Shown: in pieces, positions 1 through 6,488 of the stretch | Numbering within the stretch: the stretch's first letter is position 1 | Layout: every line of letters begins with the position of its first letter | Assembly: GCA_002691725.1 (NCBI GenBank) | Contig: NZIT01000110.1 | Location: forward strand, 4,746-12,085 | DNA: 7,340 nt | Reading direction: 5' to 3' | Origin: SAR116 cluster bacterium | Lineage (GTDB): Bacteria > Pseudomonadota > Alphaproteobacteria > Puniceispirillales > UBA1172 | Notes under the pieces: generated by a model | The model's input: the letters and a program-made list of their open reading frames with translations, nothing else | Databases searched by the model: none | What the model was told of the DNA's origin: nothing | Program-made: the position numbers and the translations under genes

Positions 1-2
1 CT

Positions 3-626
3 GTTCTTGAGTTATCTGACCATGCTGATATTCCTGTTATCAATGGTCTGACCGATCAAAGTCATCCCTGTCAGGTGATGGCAGATGTCATGACAATGGC
101 TGAACACAAAGCCCCTGATCTTAACTTCGCCAATATGAAAGTCGCTTGGCTTGGTGAAGGCAATAATGTATCGCATAGCTGGATCGAGGCGGCGGTTAGA
201 TTTGGCTTCTCGCTATCCCTTGCGACGCCAGATCAATTACAGCCTGATGCCAATATCGTAGCCAGGGCGCAAGCCGAAGGCGGGGCAATTACCCTAACCA
301 CTGATCCAGCAGATGCGATCAAAGATGCTGATGTTGTTGTCACTGATACATGGCTTTCCATGAGTTCTTCCCGGAGTAATTCGGGCGGGGCTTCAGGCCA
401 GACAGATGCTGAAGTTCATAAAGATTTACTGACCCCATATCGGGTGACAACAGCTCGCATGAAAGAGGCGGCGGCAGATGCTATATTTATGCATTGTCTG
501 CCGGTCTATCGCGGCAACGAAGCTGATGCTGAGGTGGTTGATGGGGCGCAATCGGTGATCTGGGATGAGGCTGAAAACAGACTTCATATTCAGAAAGCCA
601 TTATGTGTTTTTGCCTTAATTCATAA
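3..626 (+). CDS. argF: Ornithine carbamoyltransferase, C-terminal two thirds (5' end outside window)
   Basis: Transfers a carbamoyl group from carbamoyl phosphate to ornithine, giving citrulline, in cytoplasmic arginine synthesis. The reading frame is open from base 3 and 207 residues are visible; the family is about 305-330 long, so roughly the first third lies upstream. Visible motifs are HPCQ (63-74, carbamoyl phosphate and ornithine site), the second-domain segment beginning VAWLGEGNNVSHSW, DTWLSM (345-362, the ornithine-binding 'SMG' loop) and FMHCLP (486-503, active-site cysteine loop). The end, LHIQKAIM followed by a short hydrophobic tail, matches the family C-terminus. The ATG/GTG codons near base 75 are internal and not the start, because conserved sequence continues upstream of them. 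Oddities: the loop reads SMS rather than SMG, and about 9-10 extra Ser/Gly-rich residues follow it. hslO lies 56 bases downstream on the same strand and is probably co-transcribed. Identification is firm; argF rather than argI is by convention and context. Confidence 0.96.
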   Translation, partial: VLELSDHADIPVINGLTDQSHPCQVMADVMTMAEHKAPDLNFANMKVAWLGEGNNVSHSWIEAAVRFGFSLSLATPDQLQPDANIVARAQAEGGAITLTTDPADAIKDADVVVTDTWLSMSSSRSNSGGASGQTDAEVHKDLLTPYRVTTARMKEAAADAIFMHCLPVYRGNEADAEVVDGAQSVIWDEAENRLHIQKAIMCFCLNS

Positions 627-674
627 TGTGTCATCTGTGGCATGAGAGCGGTGTAAACAGCAAGTAGTAGGAAT

Positions 675-678
675 GAGG
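675..678 (+). promoter_or_regulatory. Ribosome binding site of hslO
   Basis: GAGG lies 4 bases before the ATG at 683, with a second purine-rich AGGA at 669-672 at a more usual spacing of 10 bases. Either could pair with 16S rRNA. They support the ATG at 683 as start, which matters because that start brings the repeat-built N-terminus into the protein. Confidence 0.5.
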
Positions 679-682
679 CATT

Positions 683-1669
683 ATGGTTAATCCAAAACAG
701 TCTGGTAATCAGTCTGCTAATTTATCTGGCAATCAGTCTGTTAATTTATCTGGCAATCTATCTGGGGTTCTGCCCTTTGTTATAGATGCAGGCCCGGGGC
801 GTCAGGCGGCAATTCGCGGGCGATTGGCGCGAATGGATGACGTTGTTAATGCGATTCTTGGCCGTCATAACTATCCTGATGCAATGGCCAAACTGGCAGC
901 AGAAGCCGTGGTATTAGCATCATGCCTCGCCAGCACGATGACTTATGATGGTATTTTTTCGCTACAGGCAAAGGGCGATGGTATCGTCAATACCTTGCTT
1001 GCCGATGTGACAACCGATGGTGCCACGCGCGGTTATATGGGCTATGACCAAGACGCCAATTTGGATCATATTGATACTGATAGCAATAGCCCCGCGCCGA
1101 TGATGCAGCTCATGGGAGGTGGCCATTTGGCATTTACCGTCGATCAAGGAAAGAAAGGCCGTTATCAGGGCATTGTTCCGATTGAAGCGCAGGCAATTAC
1201 AGATGTCGCTTTACGCTATTTCCGCGATTCTGAACAGATTGATACAGCCTTAATGCTTGCCGCTGATATCCAGGATGATGGCTGGCATGCCACGGGATTA
1301 TTGCTCCAGCGGATACCTGAAACAGGCGGCAATTATGATGATGTTTTGCCTATGGGTGATGTTGAAGAAGATATCTGGCATACCGCTTGCACACTGATGG
1401 CGACATGTGAGCGCCGTGAAATGCTTGACCCTGCGCTGGCGCCTGAGATGCTGGTACATCGGCTGTTTCATGAACTTGATGCCAGATTATTGCCATGGCG
1501 GATGCGCCGTGATGAATGTCGATGTTCGTCAGAACGCGCTGAGCAGATTATTGCCTCGCTCAGTGATGAAGAAAAAAGTGATTTAGCCAATGAGGATAAT
1601 CAACTGGTCATGTCTTGTGAGTTTTGTAAATCTGAATGGGTCTGGGATGTTGCCCCAAATAACGCATAA
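683..1669 (+). CDS. hslO: Hsp33 redox-regulated molecular chaperone with repeat-built N-terminal extension
   Basis: Cytoplasmic holdase that is activated when oxidative unfolding stress oxidises its zinc-binding cysteines. The protein is 328 residues, against about 290-300 usually. The conserved fold starts near residue 30 (LPFVIDAG, then AAIRGRLARMDDVV). It continues through YDGIFSLQAKGDG and ADVTTDGATRGY (about residues 93-118) and AFTVDQGKKGRYQGIVP (about 150-167). The C-terminal redox switch is complete: CxC at Cys279/Cys281 and CxxC at Cys312/Cys315, with the same 31-residue separation as E. coli Hsp33 (234 to 265). Residues 7-28 are an imperfect Ser/Gly/Asn/Gln repeat not typical of the family. 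No in-frame ATG, GTG or TTG start occurs between the ATG at 683 and the conserved core, so the extension should be translated. The gene follows argF by 56 bases, a common alphaproteobacterial arrangement. Identification is firm. Confidence 0.97.
   Translation: MVNPKQSGNQSANLSGNQSVNLSGNLSGVLPFVIDAGPGRQAAIRGRLARMDDVVNAILGRHNYPDAMAKLAAEAVVLASCLASTMTYDGIFSLQAKGDGIVNTLLADVTTDGATRGYMGYDQDANLDHIDTDSNSPAPMMQLMGGGHLAFTVDQGKKGRYQGIVPIEAQAITDVALRYFRDSEQIDTALMLAADIQDDGWHATGLLLQRIPETGGNYDDVLPMGDVEEDIWHTACTLMATCERREMLDPALAPEMLVHRLFHELDARLLPWRMRRDECRCSSERAEQIIASLSDEEKSDLANEDNQLVMSCEFCKSEWVWDVAPNNA
701..763 (+). repeat. 24-base tandem repeat inside the 5' end of hslO
   Basis: Two full 24-base units (701-724 and 725-748) differ at only 2 positions, and a partial third copy follows (749-763). 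The units are in frame and encode SGNQSANL, SGNQSVNL and SGNLSG. A weaker 4-residue sub-period (SGNQ/S-NL) shows inside each unit. The unit is a multiple of three, so gain or loss of a copy would keep the hslO frame. Confidence 0.93.
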
Positions 1670-1727
1670 CGTCTTGTTCTTTAAGCCAGCTATTGCATCA
1701 TGATACACACCAGCATACAATCAAGAC

Positions 1728-1733
1728 AAGGGG
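1728..1733 (+). promoter_or_regulatory. Ribosome binding site deciding the lipoprotein start
   Basis: AAGGGG sits 8 bases upstream of the ATG at 1742. The in-frame ATG at 1700 has no such site and would place 14 polar residues before the lysine and hydrophobic segment of the signal peptide. This favours 1742 as the start. Confidence 0.6.
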
Positions 1734-1741
1734 CGGTAATT

Positions 1742-2353
1742 ATGACATATATCACTCAAAAGCTCTCTCAATTCATCACATTAGCTTTGATCATGGTATC
1801 GACGCTACTGTTGACCTCATGTGAGACGCCGAAGCCGCCTACCCTGGTCTCTACTCCAATAGGCGCATCAATACCGATCCAAGTGGCCAATATTGATTTT
1901 TTCAATGATCATGACCCGCAAGCGGTTGAGCCATATACTGATCATCTTTACTATCCCACCCTGGCCGATATGTTGATGACATGGGGGACAAATACGCTCA
2001 TCCCCAGTGATGCTAATGGTAATCTGTTGATGACCATTGCCAAGGCTGATTTGCGTGAGCTTGATATTGCCTCTAATGATGATCTCAAGGCCTTGTTTAC
2101 GAATGAGCAGAGAAAACTGGTTATTGCTGATCTTGAAGCGGTGTTTAGCTTTACCCATCCGGATGAAAACCGAACAGCCAGTATTGTTGTCAAATCCAGC
2201 TATCAGAACACGATTGCGGATTATACTACGCCTGCCGAGTCAGAACGCATACGTTACTTTGTCATGACAGAGGCGATCGCCCGATTTGATGAGGAGTTTC
2301 GCCGCCAGATCACAGATGTTTCAGCACCACAAAACTGGCCTGTTGCGCCCTAA
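1742..2353 (+). CDS. Predicted lipoprotein of unknown function
   Basis: A 203-residue protein with a clear type II signal peptide: a lysine at residue 7, a hydrophobic stretch at about 11-24, then the lipobox LTSC with Cys27 as the expected lipid-attached residue. The residue after Cys is Glu, not Asp, so the inner-membrane retention signal is absent and outer-membrane sorting is plausible. The mature part has no transmembrane segment. Seen features are a beta-like segment (PIQVANIDFF), a short helical WGTN region, a stretch ending LLMTIAKADL, then a helical segment with NEQRKLV leading into DLEAVFSF. The end is a charged amphipathic helix (TEAIARFDEEFRRQI). From memory, similar short lipoproteins occur beside hslO in other alphaproteobacteria, but I cannot name a characterised family. 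A 72-base gap separates it from hslO on the same strand, so co-transcription is likely but not certain. The coding call is firm; the function is unknown. Confidence 0.87.
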   Translation: MTYITQKLSQFITLALIMVSTLLLTSCETPKPPTLVSTPIGASIPIQVANIDFFNDHDPQAVEPYTDHLYYPTLADMLMTWGTNTLIPSDANGNLLMTIAKADLRELDIASNDDLKALFTNEQRKLVIADLEAVFSFTHPDENRTASIVVKSSYQNTIADYTTPAESERIRYFVMTEAIARFDEEFRRQITDVSAPQNWPVAP

Positions 2354-2374
2354 ATCTTAGCCTTCATGACGGAT

Positions 2375-3823
2375 TTAACGCCGCCAAAACCCCGGCATGA
2401 GAATAACCAGCACAGTAAATAGCTCAAGTCGGCCTAAAATCATACCCGCTACCATGATCCATTTGGCGGCGGCGTTAACGCCCTCAAAACTGCCTGATGG
2501 GCCAATCATCTCACCCAAGCCAGGGCCAACATTGCTAATCGATGTCGCCGCACCTGATAAAGCGGTTATAAAATCTAAGCCAGTTAGACCAAGCATGATA
2601 GCAATCAGCACAAAGCTTAAAATATACAAATAGAAAAACCCCATCACAGCATCCATAACCGTTTCGGGTACTGGCCGCCGATTGTAATAGACTACATTAA
2701 CCGCATGTGGCCGCAACAAGCGCGCCATCTGAACTTTTGCGGTTGCCGCCAAGACTTGCAAGCGGAACATCTTGATCCCGCAGGTGGTTGATCCAGCACA
2801 GCCGCCAATGAACATGGCAATCAGCAAGATGACGGTGGTTTGCCCACCCCATAACTCATAATCAGTACTGCTATAACCAGTGCCAGTCATTAATGATACG
2901 GTATTGAAACTGGCTTGCCGCAGCGCATCCAGAAATGTCAGATCGATGCTCGACATGAGCTGAAAGGTGATGAGCAAGCTCACCGTAGCAACAATCGCCA
3001 CAAACCAGCGCACTTGCGGGTCCTCAATTAGATTTTTCCAGCCGCCACGGGTCATTGCCAGATAATGCGCAAAAGGCAAGCTGCCAACAACCATGCCGCC
3101 AATCACTAACATTTCAACGATGCTGTTATCAAATGCGCCGATTGAGGCGGTGCGTGTCGAAAACCCGCCCGTTGCAAGGGTCGTCATAGCATGATTAATG
3201 GCATCAAAACCTGGCATGCCAGCAAAGGTAAACATCAATGCCCAGATTAAGGTGAGCAGGGTGTAGATAACAAAAATGCCGCCAGCCAGTTCAGTTGCTC
3301 GCGGGATGACTTTATCAGGGGTTTCGTATGATTCGGTGCGAAAGAGCTGCATGCCGCCAATGCTCAACATCGGCAAGACGGCTAACGCCATGACAATAAT
3401 ACCAATGCCGCCAAGCCATTGCAGAACTGCCCGCCATATCAAAATGCCGCGTGACATCACCTCTAGAAGTGGGATAACGGTAGAGCCGGTTGTGGTGACG
3501 CCAGAGACAGACTCAAACACCGCATCATGAATATCCATATCGGTATCACAGAGCAGAAACGGCAACGCCCCAAAAAGCCCAATGCTCATCCATGCCAGAT
3601 TGGTTAGCAAAAAGGCTTGTCTGAGATTAATATTATCAGAATTATTAAGGCGCGTTGACAGCAATAGCCCAAAGCCAAAAAACATCGTGATAGCGGCTGA
3701 TCCGAAAAAACCGCTCCAGTTTTGGTGACCATCATAAAAATCTAGCCCAGCCGGTATAAGCATGGCCATGGCCAGCAAGGAAAGCAGAATTCCAAGAATA
3801 TACATGACCGGGCTTAGGGGCAT
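2375..3823 (-). CDS. trkH: Trk-type potassium uptake channel subunit TrkH
   Basis: Inner-membrane, potassium-conducting subunit of the Trk system, which works with the cytoplasmic nucleotide-binding regulator TrkA. TrkA is not encoded in this window. The 482-residue length matches TrkH/TrkG (about 483). The four pore-loop selectivity filters typical of the SKT superfamily are all present: TTTGST (110-115), ATGGFST (217-223), TGTGYSS (313-319) and SNVGPG (430-435). The intramembrane gating loop reads GGCAGSTTCGIKMFR (340-354), and the C-terminus LGRLELFTVLVILMPGFWRR is characteristic. Hydrophobic segments run through the whole length, as expected of a polytopic protein. The start at 3823 gives the usual N-terminal helix; an ATG six codons further in is possible but would clip it. 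The Shine-Dalgarno sequence is weak. Its 3' end converges on the lipoprotein gene, 21 bases away, and folE lies upstream on the same strand across a 123-base gap. Identification is firm. Confidence 0.96.
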   Translation of the reverse strand: MPLSPVMYILGILLSLLAMAMLIPAGLDFYDGHQNWSGFFGSAAITMFFGFGLLLSTRLNNSDNINLRQAFLLTNLAWMSIGLFGALPFLLCDTDMDIHDAVFESVSGVTTTGSTVIPLLEVMSRGILIWRAVLQWLGGIGIIVMALAVLPMLSIGGMQLFRTESYETPDKVIPRATELAGGIFVIYTLLTLIWALMFTFAGMPGFDAINHAMTTLATGGFSTRTASIGAFDNSIVEMLVIGGMVVGSLPFAHYLAMTRGGWKNLIEDPQVRWFVAIVATVSLLITFQLMSSIDLTFLDALRQASFNTVSLMTGTGYSSTDYELWGGQTTVILLIAMFIGGCAGSTTCGIKMFRLQVLAATAKVQMARLLRPHAVNVVYYNRRPVPETVMDAVMGFFYLYILSFVLIAIMLGLTGLDFITALSGAATSISNVGPGLGEMIGPSGSFEGVNAAAKWIMVAGMILGRLELFTVLVILMPGFWRR

Positions 3824-3852
3824 TTATCAGTCCGTCAGACACTATTTGCTCA

Positions 3853-3881
3853 AGAATAAAGCGAAAGTAATAAAATGTCCA
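3853..3881 (-). promoter_or_regulatory. Candidate sigma70-type promoter for trkH
   Basis: Read on the minus strand, TGGACA (3876-3881; 5 of 6 matches to the -35 consensus) is followed after 17 bases by TATTCT (3853-3858; 4 of 6 matches to the -10). Transcription would begin near 3846, leaving a leader of about 22 bases before the trkH ATG. The match and spacing are good, but the hexamers were found by eye. Confidence 0.5.
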
Positions 3882-3946
3882 CATCAAGCCTTCTGTGACG
3901 GCAGGACGTTTTGAAGGATGGTTTAGCCAGCCGTTATAACGCTAGA

Positions 3947-4561
3947 TTAATTCTGGCCAGCCTGGATAAGAAAACGGTTGCGTAAATCTTGATCCAGCTC
4001 AAAGGCGCCTGTGAAACGCGTTGTCACCATGGAAACCCCTTGTTTTTGCACCCCACGGGTCGTCATGCATTGATGCGCGGCATCAATCAGCAATGCTACC
4101 CCTTTTGGCTCCAGCACTGTTTGGATCGTTTGCGCGATTTGGGCGGTCATGGTTTCTTGGGTTTGCAGACGTTTGGCAAAAATATCAACAACACGCGCCA
4201 GTTTCGATATGCCGACGACGCGGCGATCAGGCAAATAAGCAATGGTGGCTGATCCAATGATTGGCACCATATGATGTTCACAATGCGAAACTAATCTGAT
4301 GTCTTTGAGCATGACCAGATCATCATAGCCTTCGACCTCTTCAAAGACGCGACTAAGCATATGTTCAGGGTCTTCTTGATAGCCGCTAAAATACTCCTCA
4401 TATGAGCGCACGACTCGCGCTGATGTTTCTATCAGCCCCTCACGTTCAGGGTTATCGCCAGCCCACTTAATAAGCGTCCGAACAGCTTCCTCCGCTTCTT
4501 CGCGCGAAGGGGTCGGATCAACCGCAACAAGATTGATTTTATCAGCATCGTAGGGGGTCAT
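3947..4561 (-). CDS. folE: GTP cyclohydrolase I (type IA, FolE)
   Basis: Converts GTP to 7,8-dihydroneopterin triphosphate and formate, the first step of tetrahydrofolate synthesis; the product can also feed other pterins and queuosine. Zinc-dependent, cytoplasmic and usually a homodecamer. The length of 204 residues is normal. Zinc ligands expected from E. coli FolE are present: Cys94 and His97 in SHCEHH, and Cys165 in [10 protein letters not shown]. The catalytic histidines correspond to His96 and His163. [13 protein letters not shown] (38-50) and [20 protein letters not shown] (117-136) are the usual family blocks. The ATG at 4561 is preceded by AGGA (4569-4572) at a 7-base spacing, supporting the start. 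It sits alone between hyuB (174-base gap) and trkH (123-base gap) on the same strand, with its own likely promoter. No other folate gene is in the window. Identification is firm. Confidence 0.97.
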   Translation of the reverse strand: MTPYDADKINLVAVDPTPSREEAEEAVRTLIKWAGDNPEREGLIETSARVVRSYEEYFSGYQEDPEHMLSRVFEEVEGYDDLVMLKDIRLVSHCEHHMVPIIGSATIAYLPDRRVVGISKLARVVDIFAKRLQTQETMTAQIAQTIQTVLEPKGVALLIDAAHQCMTTRGVQKQGVSMVTTRFTGAFELDQDLRNRFLIQAGQN

Positions 4562-4595
4562 TAAATTTTCCTGATTTAACGGTTCAGTTCATTTT

Positions 4596-4623
4596 ATTAT
4601 ATGTTTATATAACTCATCGGCAA
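4596..4623 (-). promoter_or_regulatory. Candidate sigma70-type promoter for folE
   Basis: On the minus strand, TTGCCG (4618-4623; 4 of 6 matches to the -35) is followed after 16 bases by a perfect TATAAT -10 (4596-4601). The expected start near 4589 gives a leader of about 28 bases to the folE ATG. The surroundings are very AT-rich. This suggests folE is transcribed independently of hyuAB. Confidence 0.55.
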
Positions 4624-4626
4624 AGT

Positions 4627-4652
4627 CCATACGAATATGGGTTATTGTAACC
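4627..4652 (-). promoter_or_regulatory. Operator-like pair of adjoining dyads upstream of the folE promoter
   Basis: Two inverted repeats adjoin and share one base: CCATA-CGAA-TATGG (4627-4640) and GGTTA-TTG-TAACC (4640-4652). They lie just upstream of the proposed folE -35 element, a position used by many activators and some repressors. No known regulator motif was recognised, so a regulatory role is inference from symmetry and position. Confidence 0.35.
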
Positions 4653-4686
4653 TAAAATCAACCAGAAACAGCCCATTTGCATCAAA

Positions 4687-4704
4687 AATATGGACAACCA
4701 TACG
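4687..4704. repeat. Second copy of the CCATACG / AATATGG pair, in swapped order
   Basis: AATATGG (4687-4693), ACAA, CCATACG (4698-4704) repeats both 7-base words of the dyad at 4627-4640 but in reverse order, giving the inverted repeat TATGG-ACAA-CCATA (4689-4702). The two CCATACG copies start 71 bases apart. It lies between the hyuB stop and the folE promoter, in a 174-base gap holding no gene. Confidence 0.45.
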
Positions 4705-4735
4705 GAATCATAACGCCCTGGGGTTTGAAATGGCA

Positions 4736-6487
4736 TCACACCCTTTCTTTGGTATGGCTACGCTGGGCTTTTGTTGCCGATATATCAACCGCACCATTGG
4801 CGGTTAGAATCACCCCAAAATAGTCTTTCGCCTGTTCATTCGTATAGCGTTCCAGCATAACATCATACCTGACCGCTTCGGGATCGCGCATCATGGGATT
4901 ACCATAGCCGCCACCACCGGGGGTCGCGACAACAACGCGATCACCTGATGTAAGGGGAATATCCTGTTGTTTTGATAAATGTGGCGGGATAGACGGCTCA
5001 CCATTGCGCCAGACCGTAACCGTGTTAACAGCACCATCCTTGCCGCCACGCACCCCTTGTGGGCCATAGCGGCCATGATCCATGACAAAACTTGCCCGTG
5101 CCTCTGCCTCGCGTAACTCGACCTCATATTCCAGACCAAAGCCGCCGCGATGATAGCCAGCACCGCCTGATCCTTCGCGCAGCGCATAACGATGGTAAAG
5201 CACAGGAAAACTCTGCTCCATAATCTCAATAGGTGGAGCTTTTGAGATGCCAATGGTCGAGCATCCATTGGCTAGACCATCATGATCAGCGTTACCGCCA
5301 TAGCCGCCACCAGATAGCTGATACATGACAAAATCCTGCCCTTTTTCAGCATTGTGACCACCCAGAGCAAAATTGCCACTGGTGCCTGCAGGGGCGGCGG
5401 TGACGCGCTCTGGCAAGGCATCAACCAGCGCCGCAAAAACAGCTTCTGCTATGCGCTGTGAAACTTCGGCGGCGCATCCAGACACCGGGCGAGGGTAACG
5501 CGCATCCAGAAACGTATTGTCAACACCTGTCACTTCTAGTGGCTCAAAGGCGCCGGCGCTAATCGGCACTTCAGGGAAGATATGCCGCATCGCTAAATAA
5601 ACAGAGCTTAGAGTTGTTGCCAGAACAGAGTTCATGGGGCCAATACAAGGCGGGCTTGAGCCAGCAAAATCAAAGGTCAGCGTATCATCTGATTTGTGGA
5701 TAGCCAGACGTATGGCAAGCGGCTCATTAACCACACCATCACTATCGACCCATGCGACTGACGAGTAGATACCATCCGGAATATCCCGAATTAACGCTCG
5801 CATCTGGGTTGCTGCCCTGATCCGCAATTCAGCAATCGCCGCAACCATGACATCATCACCATATCTATTCATCAAGGCATTAAGCCGATCCTCACCGACT
5901 TTGAGCGCGGCGGCCTGTGCCATGACATCACCAATGCGTTGATCAGCGACACGAATATTGCTGCATATAATGGCGTATATTTCTTCGTCTAACTGGCCTT
6001 GCTTGAACAATCGGACAGGCGGCAGACGCAGCCCTTCTTGTTCAACGGCGGTGGCGGCGGCGGAAAATCCACCAGGAACAGAGCCGCCTGTATCAGGCCA
6101 GTGACCTGTATTTGATAACCAGCAGAATAATTTGCCATGACGGTAAAATGGCCGCGCAAACCGGACATCCATCAAATGCGTGCCGCCTAGATAGGGATCA
6201 TTGACAATATAGATGTCATCAGGTTGCGGGGCCGGGGTTAACCCATCACGAATACGTTCTGTCAGCACCCGCGTTGAATATTGCATCGTGCCAACAAACA
6301 CAGGTAAGCCACCTGCCCCTTGTGCAATCAATGCGCCGTCTTGAGCCGAATAGATGCCGTCAGAACGGTCATTGGCCTCAGCAATAACAGGTGAGAAAGC
6401 AGCGCGTGAAAAACTTAAATCCATTTCGTCACAGACTTGCTGTAAGCCAAATTGAATGACGCTCAGGGTAATCGGATCAAGTGCCAT
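4736..6487 (-). CDS. hyuB: Hydantoinase B / 5-oxoprolinase-type subunit (HyuB family)
   Basis: B subunit of the ATP-dependent hydantoinase/oxoprolinase/acetone carboxylase superfamily. It works with the A subunit, which activates a lactam, hydantoin or ketone using ATP. The protein is 583 residues, normal for the family. Conserved blocks in order: SPVIAEANDRSDG (32-44), VNDPYLGGTHLMDV (95-108), NTGHWPDTGG (126-135), EGLRLPPV (151-158), the C-terminal-half block GGGYGG with DHDGLANG, GSGGAGYHRGGFG, and TPGGGGYG (522-529). His104, Asp107 and His129 are the likely metal ligands, by analogy with acetone carboxylase and caprolactamase. The start at 6487 is chosen because a strong Shine-Dalgarno sequence precedes it by 6 bases and MALDPITLSVIQ is a typical N-terminus. 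The frame is open 29 codons further upstream, but that stretch overlaps hyuA. The gene starts one base after the hyuA stop. Whether the substrate is a hydantoin, 5-oxoproline or a ketone cannot be told from sequence; cytoplasmic. Confidence 0.93.
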   Translation of the reverse strand: MALDPITLSVIQFGLQQVCDEMDLSFSRAAFSPVIAEANDRSDGIYSAQDGALIAQGAGGLPVFVGTMQYSTRVLTERIRDGLTPAPQPDDIYIVNDPYLGGTHLMDVRFARPFYRHGKLFCWLSNTGHWPDTGGSVPGGFSAAATAVEQEGLRLPPVRLFKQGQLDEEIYAIICSNIRVADQRIGDVMAQAAALKVGEDRLNALMNRYGDDVMVAAIAELRIRAATQMRALIRDIPDGIYSSVAWVDSDGVVNEPLAIRLAIHKSDDTLTFDFAGSSPPCIGPMNSVLATTLSSVYLAMRHIFPEVPISAGAFEPLEVTGVDNTFLDARYPRPVSGCAAEVSQRIAEAVFAALVDALPERVTAAPAGTSGNFALGGHNAEKGQDFVMYQLSGGGYGGNADHDGLANGCSTIGISKAPPIEIMEQSFPVLYHRYALREGSGGAGYHRGGFGLEYEVELREAEARASFVMDHGRYGPQGVRGGKDGAVNTVTVWRNGEPSIPPHLSKQQDIPLTSGDRVVVATPGGGGYGNPMMRDPEAVRYDVMLERYTNEQAKDYFGVILTANGAVDISATKAQRSHTKERV

Positions 6488-6488
6488 C

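Noticed and set aside
75..626. Open frame starting at GTG/ATG near 75 as a complete small gene
   Set aside because: Conserved ornithine carbamoyltransferase sequence including HPCQ continues upstream in the same frame to the window edge, so this is the truncated 3' part of argF.
1693..1721. Possible promoter for the lipoprotein gene (TTGCAT, 17 bases, TACAAT)
   Set aside because: The -35 matches only 3 of 6 positions, and the implied transcript start falls on the ribosome binding site. The gene is more likely read from the argF-hslO transcript.
1700..1741. Earlier ATG for the lipoprotein gene
   Set aside because: No ribosome binding site precedes it, and it would put a polar stretch before the signal peptide; 1742 has AAGGGG at 8 bases.
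2380..2396. GCCG...CGGC hairpin at the trkH 3' end as a terminator for the rightward genes
   Set aside because: The stem is 4 bases, there is no T-run, and it lies within trkH coding sequence.
3889..3917. CCTTC...GAAGG inverted repeat as a folE terminator
   Set aside because: The stem is only 5 bases with a 19-base loop, and no T-run follows on the minus strand.
4891..5268. 125-codon minus-strand open frame inside hyuB
   Set aside because: It overlaps the well-supported hyuB frame, shows no recognisable motif, and reads as a shadow of the glycine-rich conserved region.
6050..6066. GGC-rich microrepeat on the plus strand
   Set aside because: It encodes a short Ala/Thr run (AAATA) in hyuB and is explained by codon use.
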